A stretch of 64,000 bases of DNA from Rhynchopus sp. YZ270_cl-10. Lineage: Eukaryota; Euglenozoa; Diplonemea; Diplonemida; Diplonemidae. Made by a program: the position numbers and the translations under genes. The notes under the pieces were generated by a model that saw only the letters and a list, made by a program, of their open reading frames with translations, had not been told where the DNA came from and did not search any database. The stretch covers positions 186,001 through 250,000 of the forward strand of contig OZ037926.1 in assembly GCA_964035575.1 (NCBI GenBank), given 5' to 3'. The first letter of the stretch is position 1; every line of letters begins with the position of its first letter. Shown here in pieces: positions 1-10,703 of this stretch.

Positions 1-417
1 GGGAACTTAACAGGAACATGTTGCAGCACACTGGTCAAGGTTCCTCGTCTCTCTGGCTAGCGGGTTTTTTTCCTTTTTTTTGGTAAACAGTGCTCTGCTC
101 TGTTGATAACAGCTGCAAAAATATGAAAGACCGGCACTGAAAAAAAAAAGTAAAAATGAAGTGCCCTTTATTTCAGATAAAATGTTAAAATTTGGACATA
201 AAAAAAAACAGACCTGACACCAGAGCCTGACAGGCACAGACAACGGATCTGAGACAGTTTTTTGAGGGGGCGGGACAAGAAAGGAATTTGATAAGGCCCA
301 GAATATGGACCTCCGTTTTATACTTTTTTGGACTAGGTTTTGGGGGACAGAAAAGAAAGATGAATTTTGGTAGCGCAGAAGAAACGCCACTGGGACGCAG
401 GCACTGAAAAGAAAGAA

Positions 418-463
418 AAGTTTATAAGATGATCCTAAGCCTCTCGTGCTTAGTCACCTTAAA
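418..463 (+). repeat. Family B copy
   Basis: tttataagatga, then cctaagcctctcgtgcttag and tcacctt. Family hallmark: ctaagc/gcttag stem with loop ctctcgt. Confidence 0.75.
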
Positions 464-476
464 GAAAGGTGCAATC

Positions 477-515
477 GATGTGTATGCTCCACTGCACCAT
501 TGCGGCATACACATC
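477..515. repeat. Perfect 11-bp inverted repeat
   Basis: GATGTGTATGC (477-487) and GCATACACATC (505-515) enclose a 17-base loop. It follows a family B copy directly. It could be a hairpin RNA element; nothing else supports a function. Confidence 0.7.
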
Positions 516-1150
516 AGAGGGGAAGAAAGAAAAGAAAGCTAGAAATTTGAAAAGACGATGTAAAGGTTTTGTTTTGTGAGAAAAACCCCCTGACTATTCG
601 GGAGGTGGAAACGTTGGTTGTTCTAAAACGACCCAAAGTCCACGGGAGATGTACCGTTTTCGTACAAAAATTATCGTAAAAAAAGGTCGAACTTCCAGAA
701 AAAATCCTGATAAGGTCGAACATTTTTCGATAATTTTACGAATACGGCAAATACATTGATGACAGATACAAGATAGCAGCCACAATTTTTCTTCACAGGA
801 TGCATCCACGGGATGCCAATACAAAATTGTCTTTTTTATATATTTTTTTTTTATTCGAAACTTTAGAAATTGAGAAGATTTTTTGGGTTCAACAAAGAAA
901 AAAATACGAAAGAGGCCTCAACTCAGACATACATTCAGAAAATCACACCTTTTTTCGACAAAAAAAAACAAACAAAAAACAAACCATCCTGTGGTTGTTA
1001 ACAGAATTAAAACATTGTTGATTTTTTTTGGAACCCCCCCTTTTCGTGCAAAACATTCCCACATGATACGATTGTTTAAAAAATGATATCTAGGGAGATA
1101 CGCACTCAGGAGGTGTGCTACCCACCTTATGCCGTTGTACTAGCAAAGGA

Positions 1151-1215
1151 AAGAGAAGTTGAAAAAAGTGCAAAACGTCTCACCGTTCATCACGGCGGGA
1201 CTCAAGACACTTTGG
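1151..1215 (-). repeat. Family A copy
   Basis: On plus: agagaagttg, then gtgcaaaacgtctcaccg and a diverged right arm (cggcgggact). No T-arm part. Confidence 0.65.
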
Positions 1216-1275
1216 ACAGGAACTAAGTAGGACTCGTCCTACTGTGACAATCATTTTTTTTTTTGTCCTTTTTTG

Positions 1276-1538
1276 TTACTGGGGGGGGGCCGAATAGTGG
1301 ATCCCCCCTAAATAGTAGATCCCCCCTGTATAAATTTTTTTCCACATATTACCACAACTACTCAAAACATGAAATCTGTTGCTTTATTGGACTCATCGGG
1401 CATTTTTGTGATCTGGACATGGGGGTCAGACTCCACTTTCGAGCACCTAAAATAGGGTCAAAAAAATTGGAGTCTAAAATTTAGGGGGGGATCTACTATT
1501 CAAAGGGGGGATCTACTATTCGACCCCCCCCCCAGTAA
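1276..1538. mobile_element. MITE-like element with ~50-bp TIRs
   Basis: Left end TTACTGGGGG.. continues through two 'atcccccc' blocks with 'aatagt' boxes; the right end mirrors it (two 'ggggggatctactatt' blocks, then ..CCCCCAGTAA). Length is 263 bp with no coding capacity, as for a non-autonomous DNA transposon. I cannot fix a target-site duplication. It abuts a family D repeat on its right. Confidence 0.75.
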
Positions 1539-1544
1539 TAAATT

Positions 1545-1603
1545 GTTGGAGTAGTGAGTTGCCTCGGTTGTGTTGCCACAGTTTGTGCAATCTCCACTGT
1601 TTT
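1545..1603 (+). repeat. Family D copy, subtype 2
   Basis: gttgcctcggttgtgttgcc, acagtttgtgcaatctccac. Near-identical to 61495-61545. Confidence 0.7.
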
Positions 1604-1975
1604 TAAAAAGACTGCAGGGGTTGAGACGAAAATTGCTGGGTATCATAATAATATGTTTGGGACGCACCAAAAATGGTGGGAAATCTGGGGCCATTTTTTT
1701 GACCCCCTATTGAGGGACAGAACCCAATATAGCTTTTTTTATCACACAACAGCCACACGACACTTCTGACGCTATCTGTTATGTATCATATCCCCCCCTT
1801 TAGGCCGTCTGCGAATCTGAACATAGAGATTTTTTTTTCCAAATTTTTTTGTTGATACATTTGTAAGAACAGTGCAAGCATCCACCTGCTCCACATAAGC
1901 TCTTTTTGGTACCATTTTATACGTTTATTGTTCTGTAATAGGAGGGAGGGAGGGAGGAGTGAAATAGCTTTTTTG

Positions 1976-2030
1976 AAAACTTTGGTTGTGTTAGTGTAGC
2001 CACCCTAGAGTGTGCTCCACTGATACAACA
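1976..2030 (+). repeat. Family D copy, subtype 1
   Basis: aaaactttggttgtgttagt, gtagccaccctagag, then tgctccactg. Confidence 0.65.
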
Positions 2031-3116
2031 CACAGCTTTTTTTTTTTGAGACGAAGCAGCGTTGGGCATGGCGCACTACAAAAAAGGCACGCAAGTTAAC
2101 CAAGGCTATTATTGCAACACGGAGTTGGGGGGGCGATCGCGGCTTCCGGTGACCGCAAGACGAAAAACAAAAACAAACACAAAAAAAAAGAACTTGAAAC
2201 AACGCCTCTCTCATGTACACACAACTAAAAATAAGGAGGGTGTACCGTATGATAGTCATTGCACTGACCTGAAGGTTGGTTGTGATGCATATCTAGGTTT
2301 TCGTGCCAATGTTTCACACAGCAAGACCCCTGAGGGTAGTAACATTAGATGATATTCTCTTCTTCGAGATTTTGGTCCCAAACGAAAAAAATGAGAAGTT
2401 GAAAGTGCAAACACCTCAGACTCAAAGGAGGGGGGTCTACGATGCTCTTAAGGAAGCCAAATGCCTCATCTTCTAATTAAAGACGAGGTATGGGGCAATG
2501 TCAACGCTGAGAGATCAGGTCAACCGCGGGGTAAACGGCGGGAGTAACTATGACTTCTCTTAAGGTAGCCAAAATGCCTCGTCTTCTAATTAAAGACGCG
2601 CATGAATGGACCAATGAGATTCCTTCTGTCCCTACCTACTATCTGGCGAAAACAGCAGTCAAAGGGAACGGACTTGAAACACTTCAGTGGGTTATTTCAT
2701 AAAAGAAACCAAACAAAATAACCAACAAAGAAAGGATAGTAAAAAGAAAGAGCGACTTGAATACCGTAAATGCAAATATGTTGGACCGTATTAATGTTGC
2801 AACGAACGAGCGTTTTTTTTTTTTGGGCAGTTCCAACATTATTACGTTCCAACATATTTTACATTAAATGATTCATCCAAAATCTGCCCAACCGTTGAGT
2901 TGCAGCTATACAGAGTGCGTGATGGTAAAGACAGTTACAAAAAACCTCCATTTTTTTTTCGCAAAAGAGTCTATTCACGGAACACACATAAGGTAGTCCG
3001 GCCGAGTTTTGAACAGCAACAAAAAAATCGTGTTTTTTTTGTAGGAATTTCTGTTGGAAGAAAAAAAAGATTAAGGTCTGGTAACAGTCTTGTAGAGAAT
3101 CACACCAATAAAGGAA

Positions 3117-3180
3117 GGTGATGCTGACACCTCCCGACTGACCCACGTACGATGCCAGCCATCCGGATGAAAGCACAATA
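3117..3180 (+). repeat. Family F copy
   Basis: gtgatgctgacacctcccga, ctgacccacgtacgatgcca, gccatccggatgaaagcaca. Confidence 0.75.
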
Positions 3181-3521
3181 AAAAAGGAGGTCAGAGATCA
3201 AAGTTCTATTTAGAACTTTTGGGGGAAACAGTGTGACACAGCAATTTATGCCACAATTTTTGGAGAAAAAAAAACATGACCTGACCCATTTTCAGTACAC
3301 AAAGAAACGCTTCAAAACAGACGGAAAATAACACACTAATCGCGAAAACAACCGAACTAGGGAGGGACTGGGGGATATGGTGTGGAAGAGCGGGGTGCAA
3401 CGATGTAGGGGGGGGGGTACACAAGCTGTGTGTCTCTCCCCCCTTTTCATCGTAACCTCACTGGAAAGACGTGGGCATATTATATTTGGGTTGTTAATAA
3501 ACGCGGTATTTTTTGTTGTGT

Positions 3522-3611
3522 CGACAATCACCTGCTAGTGCAGGATCTGTACTCAATGTCGCCCGAAGGCTATTGTACTTAAAAGATATAGACGGAGGTC
3601 GTCCTCAACTC
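3522..3611 (+). repeat. Family C copy (structured)
   Basis: cgacaatca, stem cctgc-tagt-gcagg, atctgtactca, atgtcg, then cccgaaggct and a shared right part ending gtcctcaact. Confidence 0.75.
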
Positions 3612-4056
3612 TGGAAAGTCGCTTTTATTTGTTGTTTATGCATTCGAGTGCTGTAATATACACAAAAGTTGCATCATCAAAGTTTGGGGGATAGGGTGGG
3701 TTAAAGGGTCACGTGAGAAAATAAAGTAGTAGGTTAGAAATTCAGTACATCATGTTTCAGTCCTAACTGCATACATTGGTAGTATCAGAGGGGGACATCG
3801 TCAGTGCAAGACCCTCCGAGATGTAAAGAGTTTTAACCACTGTTGCTATTATCAAACAGTCTTTGCGCTCTACTTGTCTTTTCAAAAACTAAAACCTAGA
3901 CCTGTCAACACAAAAATTATGAACGACTTAGCTTCTGTGAGCTCGCAAGGGAGGTGTCGCTACGCACCTGTCCGAAGACTGCCTACTTTTTTTATTTCTT
4001 CTCCCTTGTTGTGTACATCACAGTAAACAACAGAGGAATCGAATGACAAATGAGAA

Positions 4057-4106
4057 AAGTTTATGAGGTGAAACCTCTCCGGCCTCGTGCTTGGCCACCT
4101 TAGATA
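4057..4106 (+). repeat. Family B copy, diverged
   Basis: tttatgaggtgaaacctctc then ggcctcgtgcttggccacct: the stem is replaced by ggcc/ggcc. Confidence 0.6.
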
Positions 4107-4706
4107 ATGTGCGTACAATGAAGTGCCAACTTTGATGCATCATTGCACCGAACAAAGAAGGAATCCAGCTGGCTGAGTAAACTACAGCAGGCTGCTTCAT
4201 CACATTTGCACCCTATTACTGTATCTGTTGTTTTCTCGTCAAAAAAATTGAAAAATGAAAAAGAGAAAAAAAAAAGGGGGGCAACCAACAGCAAAGTTTA
4301 GGGTGTGTGACCACAGAGAGCGGTGTGACCCTGCGTCTCCACACTTTTTTGAAATTATCATCTATGTAGCAGAAGCACTACCAATTTGAGACAAAAAATG
4401 ATGTTTTCTGTTTCTTTCGCTGTATTTTACCCCCTGAATAACGGAACTAAAAAAGAACAAAAAAAAAACTGATATTTTCGTTCAAAATAATAATAATAAA
4501 TTGAAAATCCTCATACACAATACGGCGTTCGATCAAATGATATAACTCCCTATGCATGAATTACTAAAAAGCAAATTTGGAACGTGCTTTGAAAACACTG
4601 TTGGGGTGGCGGGGGGTTGAATGAAAGTTGTTGATGTTTTTGCTTTGTGCTCTGTTGGGGCGGCGGAGGGGTAAACGACAAAACATTCACACACACAAAA
4701 ATGATT

Positions 4707-4780
4707 TCATATACTTTCTTTTCTTAACGAAACGAAAAGAAAGCAAAGAGGGTGCGAAAAATGTACCCTTGCTTTTACAA
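4707..4780 (+). repeat. Family G copy
   Basis: ttcatatactttcttttctt, aacgaaacgaaaagaaagca, then a hairpin aagcaaagagggt / acccttgctt. Confidence 0.75.
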
Positions 4781-5483
4781 AAAATGGTAATAAACACTGT
4801 GCTGCTTCTTGGATGGATCAGAGCTTTTTGTTACATTTTGTTCTGGCACAACCTCTGAGATAAGACGCGTGTTTTTTTTTGCGCAGAAAGAAGCCGTAAG
4901 TCGCTCCTTATCTCAGGGTTTGTGCGGTCCCTGAAAAAGCTACTGGCAATAATATACGTAAGAGTAACTGAAAAACCAGAGACAAACCGAGGACTTAAAC
5001 AAAAAACAAAACGAAAAAATACGTACTGTTTGCTTCCAAAAAAATAAACAAAAAAAAAGCGCAATACTGATACATATGATCGAAGCAGATGTTCTCCAAG
5101 TCACCCTCGCTCATCAGGTCCCACAAAGGGTGTAGGTTCATCTAGACAGCAGGACGGTGGCCATGGAAGTCGGCATCCGATAATGAGTGTGTAACAACTC
5201 ACCTGCCCTCCAGCTTGTCTTATGAAAGACGTTTTTTTGTATAGTGAACACAACAGAGCATATGACCTTTGCACCCATTTCCCCCCTTCTTAGCATCGAC
5301 AATCACCTTTCTGACAGGTTTCTGAACGGTGTCAGAGAAAAAAACTAGATGGAGAGGATGCTTTCCTGGCGGATGATGAAAAAGATAAAAATTGTTGTAT
5401 AATTTAGTGTGTGTTCTTTCGCTATAGTCGGGGGGGAAAAGAAACCTTGAAATACAACAGCCCTCTCGTGACAGTGTATCAGA

Positions 5484-5533
5484 AAAGTTGATAAGATGAA
5501 CCTAAGCCTAGCCTCGTGCTTAGTTACCTTGAA
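5484..5533 (+). repeat. Family B copy
   Basis: Stem loop enlarged by a 'ctag' insertion (cctaagcctagcctcgtgct); follows a family E 5' part. Confidence 0.7.
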
Positions 5534-5695
5534 AAGGGGTGGGTTTTTTTGGAACTTAAGATGTGAATTTGAAAGAGTAAAAAAAAGGATGTCATGATCC
5601 GTTGTCTCCAAACGTATTTGGGATAATTTGACAAAAAAAAAAGGGGGGTTAGTGATGAGTCTAAAGGAAATTCCAGAAAATACTAGAGGAAAAAA

Positions 5696-5768
5696 AAAGT
5701 GCAGTTGACAGTGCAAAACGCCTCTGGGACGCAGGGCACTGACACTCCGCGGGGTTATCGAACCGGAA
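5696..5768 (-). repeat. Family A copy with tRNA-like T-arm
   Basis: Short-loop form: gtgcaaaacgcct, ctggg, acgcagggcac, followed by ctccgcggggttatcgaacc, which on minus reads as a T-arm with loop TTCGATA. Confidence 0.75.
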
Positions 5769-5901
5769 AAACAAAGGAAAGCGCGTACCTTTTTGTTACC
5801 CCGCTCCCTTTATTAAACACACCATATAGCGGGCACCTATAGTCTGCTAGAAACCGTGTTGTTGGTGGCCTCTTATTTTAGTTAGAGTGCCCGTTCACCC
5901 C

Positions 5902-6944
5902 TCACCGCACACCTACCGGCGGTGGTAGAAACCGTCCCCGCTGCGCCACACTGCTATCCGCACCCCCAGCACGCATCGCAGGCGAAGCTCTCGGATGCTC
6001 TTTGAACAGCGACGGCGGCACACTCCCCACTGGCAGCGTCGACGCCCCAAACCCCTCCTGCTGGGGTGTGCACTTAGCCACGTGGCCGGTCGTGTGTGCC
6101 CTGTGTACGCCTTTCTTGTCCGATGTTTTGGGGTGTACGTCCACAGCTGCGTTGCGAACTGGGGCGGATTCTGCAGAAGGGACGAAGAGGTCGAGTGCAC
6201 TGTCCTCTAGCTGTTGCTGTTGCTGTTGCTGTTGCTGTAGTTGCTGCTTCCTCTGCTCCGCCTGCGCAGCCTCAAAGATAACCCGCGCCACTGCTTCTAT
6301 CTTTGCCTTCGTCCGCTCAGACTTGTCACGGATCCCTTGCAGGCGTGCCACCTCCTGTGATATGGCCGTGGGTGCGGCTTGCTGCTGCTGCTGCTGCTGC
6401 TGCTGTGTTGCCACTGGTGGCTGTATCGCAAACGTCTGTGGTGTGGTCGAAGTGGAAAGCCTGCTCAGACGACGCTTCTCAGCAGCGGAGAGGGTGGCTG
6501 GTGGTGCATCGCACACACCACTCCCGTTCTGCTGCTGCGCCGCTGTGTGCCCTGCCATGCGGTTGCTCTCTGTGCTGCCCTGTGCCTTGTGCTGCATCTT
6601 GTGGTGCTGCCTAGTATAGGGAGCGTCGTTCACACCAAGATCACCCCACATTGTTGAGGGTTTTGTCACTTCCTGCAAAGGGAGGGGTTTAGAGGTAAAC
6701 AGTTGACTACAAATGCACAGCCAGAGTGCAGGACAGAAGCCTGGTCGACTGGGGGGCCGGAGGGTCCGTGCCCAATATAGGAGGGGGTGTGTACATAAAA
6801 TCAAAAGTACAGAAAAATTTCGAAAATGAAGAAAAATATTCCAGACACCTGCACCCCATGCTCCGCAAGGTAAGTGGGACTGACCAGTTCTGGCAGGACA
6901 TCTGCAACTGTGTGGATGATCGCGCAGCTCGGCCCACCTTTCAT
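5902..6944 (-). CDS. Poly-Q coiled-coil protein of unknown function (2 exons, 5' end tentative)
   Basis: Exons 6944-6849 and 6672-5902 give 288 residues. The second exon opens after a clean TTTGCAG acceptor, and the first ends at CAG|GTGTCT; both junctions are phase 0. The chosen start is the Met of MKGGPSCAIIHT. An upstream extension in the same frame is open for some 40 codons without a Met, so a further 5' exon is possible; a minus-strand frame at 7028-7339 ends in a good GTGAGT donor but I could not join it convincingly. The C-terminal exon has two poly-Gln runs (CAG/CAA, around 6376-6410 and 6209-6240) flanking a charged helical stretch rich in E, R, K and A (QEVARLQGIRDKSERTK). The tail is low complexity. 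I do not recognise the family. Poly-Q plus coiled coil suggests a protein-interaction role, which is inference. Confidence 0.6.
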
Positions 6945-8053
6945 CTTCACCTTCTCGATGAATGACAGCGAACCAGCACTCCTCGAGCACTTTACCGCAT
7001 ACGCGATAGGCCTGTTCGTGTACTCACTTCTGATACTTCCGCAGAAGTGGAGGGGTGGATCCGGATAAGTGTGACGGGCTTATGGCGTTCTGGGCTGCGC
7101 ACACGTGCGAAGAGCCACTTGAGGGCATGACAACGGGGAGTGCCGCAACGTGGATAGGGACATCCCGAAGGTGCCGTTCCCTGTGAGGAGCAACTCAGAG
7201 TGGTGCCAGTTCGGCGAGGTGTACGGGAAGGAACGCGGAAACGTCGGAAAAGACCGTCCCAGGGAATTATCTCCGACGAGGTTACCAAGTGGCGATGTGC
7301 AGCAGCTATTGCGCGAAACGCGGTCCACGTATCGCGCATGCCATTTGATGGAGAGTTTGGTTATTTTAAATTCAGTCATACGACGAAAGTTGGGCATAAC
7401 AAAAAAAGGTTGGGAGGAGGTACAGTTCAGTTCAGTTGTATTTTGACGTCGAAATCCTTTCTTGAGAAGAGAGAAACTAAACGGTGTCTGTAGTGAGGTT
7501 GGGCCTGTCTACACTAAGGTGGACAGTCACAGAAAAGGTTGAAAAAAGGTGCCGAAAAGGGGCAGACATACGCACATAAATATACATTGCCGTATACTAA
7601 ATATGCAAACCTGCAACGGGAATCATTCTTGGTAACTCACATTGCGGGTCTTCGTTGGGTCGTCTTTTTGGCAAACAAAACAAAACAAAAAAACTCGTTG
7701 AAAACAAAGGTTGAACTCAATGGTGAAGAACAAGAGTCAATAGGTGATACCGTGTCCAACGTCCTGTCATGAGTGGACGCAGACACGCGAACAAGAGTGA
7801 GTTAGTGAAGATGTTAGAGAGCACACAAAAGCAGCCGCTTGCGACAGTAGGCGTTGATGTCAGCGCAACAGAGTCATTTGACATCCACCAACAGCGAAGT
7901 GTAGCTTTTGTGTCGAATAGCAGCACAGCCGCATTCAGATAAAATCAGCAGAGTAATACTGTCACAAACAATAGACCAGAATTGAAGAAAATGATGACAA
8001 ACGAAACTCACACACGCTGTGTTGTGTTGTATATGGGACATCGCAACAGCAGA
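6945..8053. other. Spacer with ambiguous coding-like sequence
   Basis: Between about 7028 and 7446 frames on both strands have coding-like composition. On minus, 7339-7028 (start MRDTWTAFRAIAAAHRH) ends at GAA|GTGAGT. On plus, 7126-7443 is open and well balanced (contains RDIPKVPFPVRSNSEW). Neither connects to a neighbour with certainty, so neither is called as a gene. The rest up to 8053 is A-rich with no repeat family I recognise. Confidence 0.4.
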
Positions 8054-8401
8054 TCAAGCCTTTCTGATAAGGTTCTTATGAATCTTCCCCTCAGGTGTGA
8101 AGTGGATTGTGTGCGTCACCGTCAACTTCAGGATCAGTATTTCACCCACAACAGTGCGTTGGACCACTCCCGGCTTCATAAGCGTGAAGGGATCCTCCCT
8201 GATGAAGCGCAGCTTGTCCTTGTCCTCCTTCTTCCAGCGCTTCATGATCTTCTCGCGTCCAGTCATTTTGTCGTGGCCGATCACGGTGGGCACTTCCATG
8301 TAGGTTGCGTCTGTGATGAACAGGTCCAGTGCCTCCTCGTTGCACTTCGACTTACGCAGGGCCACGAACTGGTTTCCGAGGGCAATGGCGTCGATTGTCA
8401 T
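8054..8401 (-). CDS. NTF2-like / SnoaL-like small protein
   Basis: Single exon, 115 residues, starting MTIDAIALGNQFVALRK. The order is an N-terminal helix pair, an F-I-T-D-A-T-Y-M-E strand, a middle helix with G-R-E-K-I-M-K-R-W, then paired strands (LILKLTVTHTIHFTPEGKI). This is the layout of the NTF2-like superfamily: helices packed on a curved sheet, with a W and an aromatic D-A-T-Y motif after the first helices. The size fits a single compact domain. Members include enzymes such as ketosteroid isomerases and non-enzymatic adaptors; no catalytic Asp/His pair can be assigned from sequence alone, so the activity is open. There is no signal peptide or membrane segment. A family A repeat lies about 270 bp upstream of the start codon. 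Confidence 0.75.
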   Translation of the reverse strand: MTIDAIALGNQFVALRKSKCNEEALDLFITDATYMEVPTVIGHDKMTGREKIMKRWKKEDKDKLRFIREDPFTLMKPGVVQRTVVGEILILKLTVTHTIHFTPEGKIHKNLIRKA

Positions 8402-8670
8402 TGTCTTTTTTATGAAGTTGTGTGTGATGTGTTGTAAAGCTGTTGAAAAGTGAGGTGGGGAAGCAAAAGCTCGCAGGGCAGATCACAACGTTGCATACTG
8501 CCCGCAGCGCGGTGGGGGTTAAGAGAGAAGTGAGAGTGAGACAAAAAAAGGTTGTGAGATTCTGTTATTTCTTGTTACTCGTTCTTTTTATGTGTTTAAT
8601 CTACGAGGAAAGAAAAAGGGGGGACAAAAATAGCGGTGGATGTGCAGTGCACCTCTTTAAGAAAAGAAAA

Positions 8671-8745
8671 AGAGAAGTTGAAAGAAGTGCAAAAACGCCT
8701 CACCGTTCATCGGCGGACGCAGGGCACTCTGGCTTTCCGCGTAAA
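8671..8745 (-). repeat. Family A copy
   Basis: Long-loop form with 'ccgttcatcgg' tip and acgcagggcac arm. Its T-rich minus-strand end points towards the NTF2-like gene. Confidence 0.75.
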
Positions 8746-8761
8746 AAAAAAAAAAAGGCTG

Positions 8762-8805
8762 ACTTGAAAAAACACAAAGCCCTCTCGTGAACAGTGTACC
8801 TAAAA
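8762..8805 (+). repeat. Family E 5' part
   Basis: gacttgaaaaaacacaaagc, cctctcgtgaacagtgtacc. Confidence 0.65.
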
Positions 8806-9225
8806 AAAACAATCATTTAGAAGTTAGTTAAGAAATCCCATCCCCCCCCCCCCCCCCCTGAGCCTGGGCCCCCCCCTCCCACATCAACTTCACCATTGGC
8901 ACAATAAAAATTTTTGTTTGATAAAAGACTACCATCACTAGATAGAAGCCACGGGTTTTCCTTCACAGAATCCTTAAGAGAGCCAAATAGAAGGGGGTAC
9001 GCTAAGATAAAAAACAAAACTACCATTTACCTTCCCCCCCTTTTACCCTCTCCTTTTATTTCCACCACACTGCTGATAAGGCACCCATCAAAAAACCAGA
9101 GGTCATCATTACACGGTGCATTTTTCCCCCCTAGAATTCCTCAAGCAACCCTGTGTAGCCCTCTCATACATTGACCTATTGACCTATACAGTGGTTTGTC
9201 TAAGGAAAACCAACAAAAAAAAAAC

Positions 9226-10071
9226 TCAATTCTTCCTGAGCATCCAAGACGCGAAAGGAGCCTTTTTCCCTCCTTTCCGCTCTGGGAGGACCACATAAGG
9301 AATGCCCATTTCCTTGGAGAACTGCTGGACCGCACCTCGCACGGCGCCGACGTTGTAGGACCCATCACGTTGCACACCAAAACCTTTCATGGTTTTTGCA
9401 GAGGTAAAGTCGTGCCCCGCAAAGATCCCGCCTACACGGAGTTTTGGCCACCAGTCACGGAGATCCTCTAAGACAGCCTCAAAGTCGTGTCTTGCGTCGA
9501 TGTAGATGAAGTCTAAGGACGACTCATTGACCTTCTTGCTTGCATCATGTGACCAATTTCTCATGACCACTACCTTTTCTTTGTATGGCTCCAGGTTGAC
9601 AAGCATTTCGTTGTACAGTGCATCCTGGTTTTTGACGTTTGCTGCGTCAACGTAGTTCTCTTGCTGCTCCCAGACGTCGACTACAATGTATTTGGTGCAG
9701 CCAGGCCACATCCGCAGCATGTCTTTTGAGAACAATGCGCGCTGTACACCGATCTCAGCGCCCTCCGTTTTCCCTTCAGAGTCAAGGATACCGCCAAGCT
9801 CCCATCTCCACCGAGGGTGGTGTGCAATGGGGATGACGTCGTTTGCGAAAGGGTTGGGCTTCCCTGCAGTTTTCGGCGCGGTGGCGGTCTCGCGTGAGCT
9901 CCCCACAGCCATGTCACCCAACCGAGCGACCTCCACCCGCAAGGCTTCGACCCCTTTCACAACATCCTCCCCGGTTCCTGGGGTGGAAGGGTTGAAGAGA
10001 TAGGCTAACACCAGGAAGGTTGCAGTGAACAACGCGAGAAGCTGCAAACGGAGTGGCGAGGCTTCGGACAT
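9226..10071 (-). CDS. Membrane-anchored class I methyltransferase (Methyltransf_24-like)
   Basis: Single exon, 281 residues. A short cytosolic N-terminus is followed by one hydrophobic segment (residues about 9-26, LQLLALFTATFLVLAYLF) and a linker, so a type II membrane protein facing the lumen of the secretory pathway is likely. The catalytic-type domain starts near residue 85 with A-E-I-G-V, a methyltransferase motif I variant, followed by YIVVDVWEQQENY, where the acidic residue after the second strand normally binds the ribose of S-adenosylmethionine. Further on come LDFIYIDARHDFEAVLEDL and LRVGGIFAGHDF, the signature strands of the Methyltransf_24 group, common in algae and marine protists. 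The substrate cannot be read. The 5' leader in the sense direction is a (CT)n run directly before the ATG. Confidence 0.88.
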   Translation of the reverse strand: MSEASPLRLQLLALFTATFLVLAYLFNPSTPGTGEDVVKGVEALRVEVARLGDMAVGSSRETATAPKTAGKPNPFANDVIPIAHHPRWRWELGGILDSEGKTEGAEIGVQRALFSKDMLRMWPGCTKYIVVDVWEQQENYVDAANVKNQDALYNEMLVNLEPYKEKVVVMRNWSHDASKKVNESSLDFIYIDARHDFEAVLEDLRDWWPKLRVGGIFAGHDFTSAKTMKGFGVQRDGSYNVGAVRGAVQQFSKEMGIPYVVLPERKGGKKAPFASWMLRKN

Positions 10072-10703
10072 TGGGAGAGAGAGAGAGAGAGAGAGAGAAA
10101 GGGAGAGGAAACAGGAGGGAGAACTGAAGGTGTATTAGGAAGGGGGGTGGGTGTGTGTCAGGGAGAGTGTGTAGTCTGTGTGGTGGAGGCGGTGTTTGAG
10201 TGATAGAGAGGATGTGACGGTATAAAGTAAAGCTTGGGGAGTGTGGGGGTGGGGGTAGGGGAAAATTTTCTTCCGCCGATGCAATGAAAAAAGGATTCGC
10301 TTAGGATAGTTGCAAGAGAGAGAGAAACCAGCTTTGGGGGAGGAGGAGAGAGGGGTGGGAAACATGGTTGCGCATTTTTTCCGATGTTCTTGCCTGGGAG
10401 GCGTTCAGAAATGCAGTCATCGTTATTGCACATAGCTATGTGACAGGTTATTTTGTTACACAACCCTGCTCTCAAAAAAACGGTACCACGCTAAATGATT
10501 TTTTGCATAAAATGTGTGTAAGATGAAAGAAAGAGCAAAATCCTGTTATTTTAACACACTACCCGGGGAATATAATCACTGTGCAGGAAGGGTGGGGAGG
10601 GAATGGGAAACGAAAGGACAAAAAGTACTCCAATCTGTGCATAAGCACACTGCCACACACACGAACACGATTCATAGCAAATGTACGTTCTCTCCTCAAA
10701 TTC
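10072..10703. other. Intergenic spacer with GA/CT microsatellite
   Basis: The (GA)n tract at 10077-10098 is the pyrimidine-rich leader of the methyltransferase gene. The remainder is purine-rich on plus, with no repeat family or coding frame that I trust. Confidence 0.55.

Larger units (their letters stand above)
1..5901. other. Gene-free, repeat-rich AT-rich DNA
   Basis: I see no supportable coding exon here. Open frames are short, rich in F/K/N from A/T homopolymers, and lack GC-rich third positions. The stretch holds an inverted repeat at 477-515, a small TIR element at 1276-1538 and copies of dispersed families A, B, C, D, E, F and G, listed separately. Two copies of a motif ending in a Lys-codon-rich 'tcttaaggaagccaaatgcc'-like block also recur at about 2449-2480 and 2560-2590, each followed by a 'cttctaattaaagacg' string. 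Confidence 0.7.
8402..9225. other. Intergenic spacer with repeats A and E
   Basis: No gene seen. It carries a family A copy at about 8671-8745, a family E 5' part at about 8762-8805 and a long poly-C tract around 8843-8860. Confidence 0.6.

Noticed and set aside
5085-5160. Hammerhead-like core (CTGATGAG on minus near 5113)
   Set aside because: The GAAA strand and closing stems are missing. I found no complete hammerhead, twister or HDV-like core in any repeat family.
6002-6619. Plus-strand Cys/Ala/Leu-run frames opposite the poly-Q exon
   Set aside because: They arise from reading CTG/CAG runs on the wrong strand; the minus frame has a charged helical context and splice sites.
7126-7446. 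Coding-like plus frame (RDIPKVPFPVRSNSEW)
   Set aside because: Composition is good but it conflicts with minus frames of equal quality, has no start or donor that leads on, and I recognise no family.
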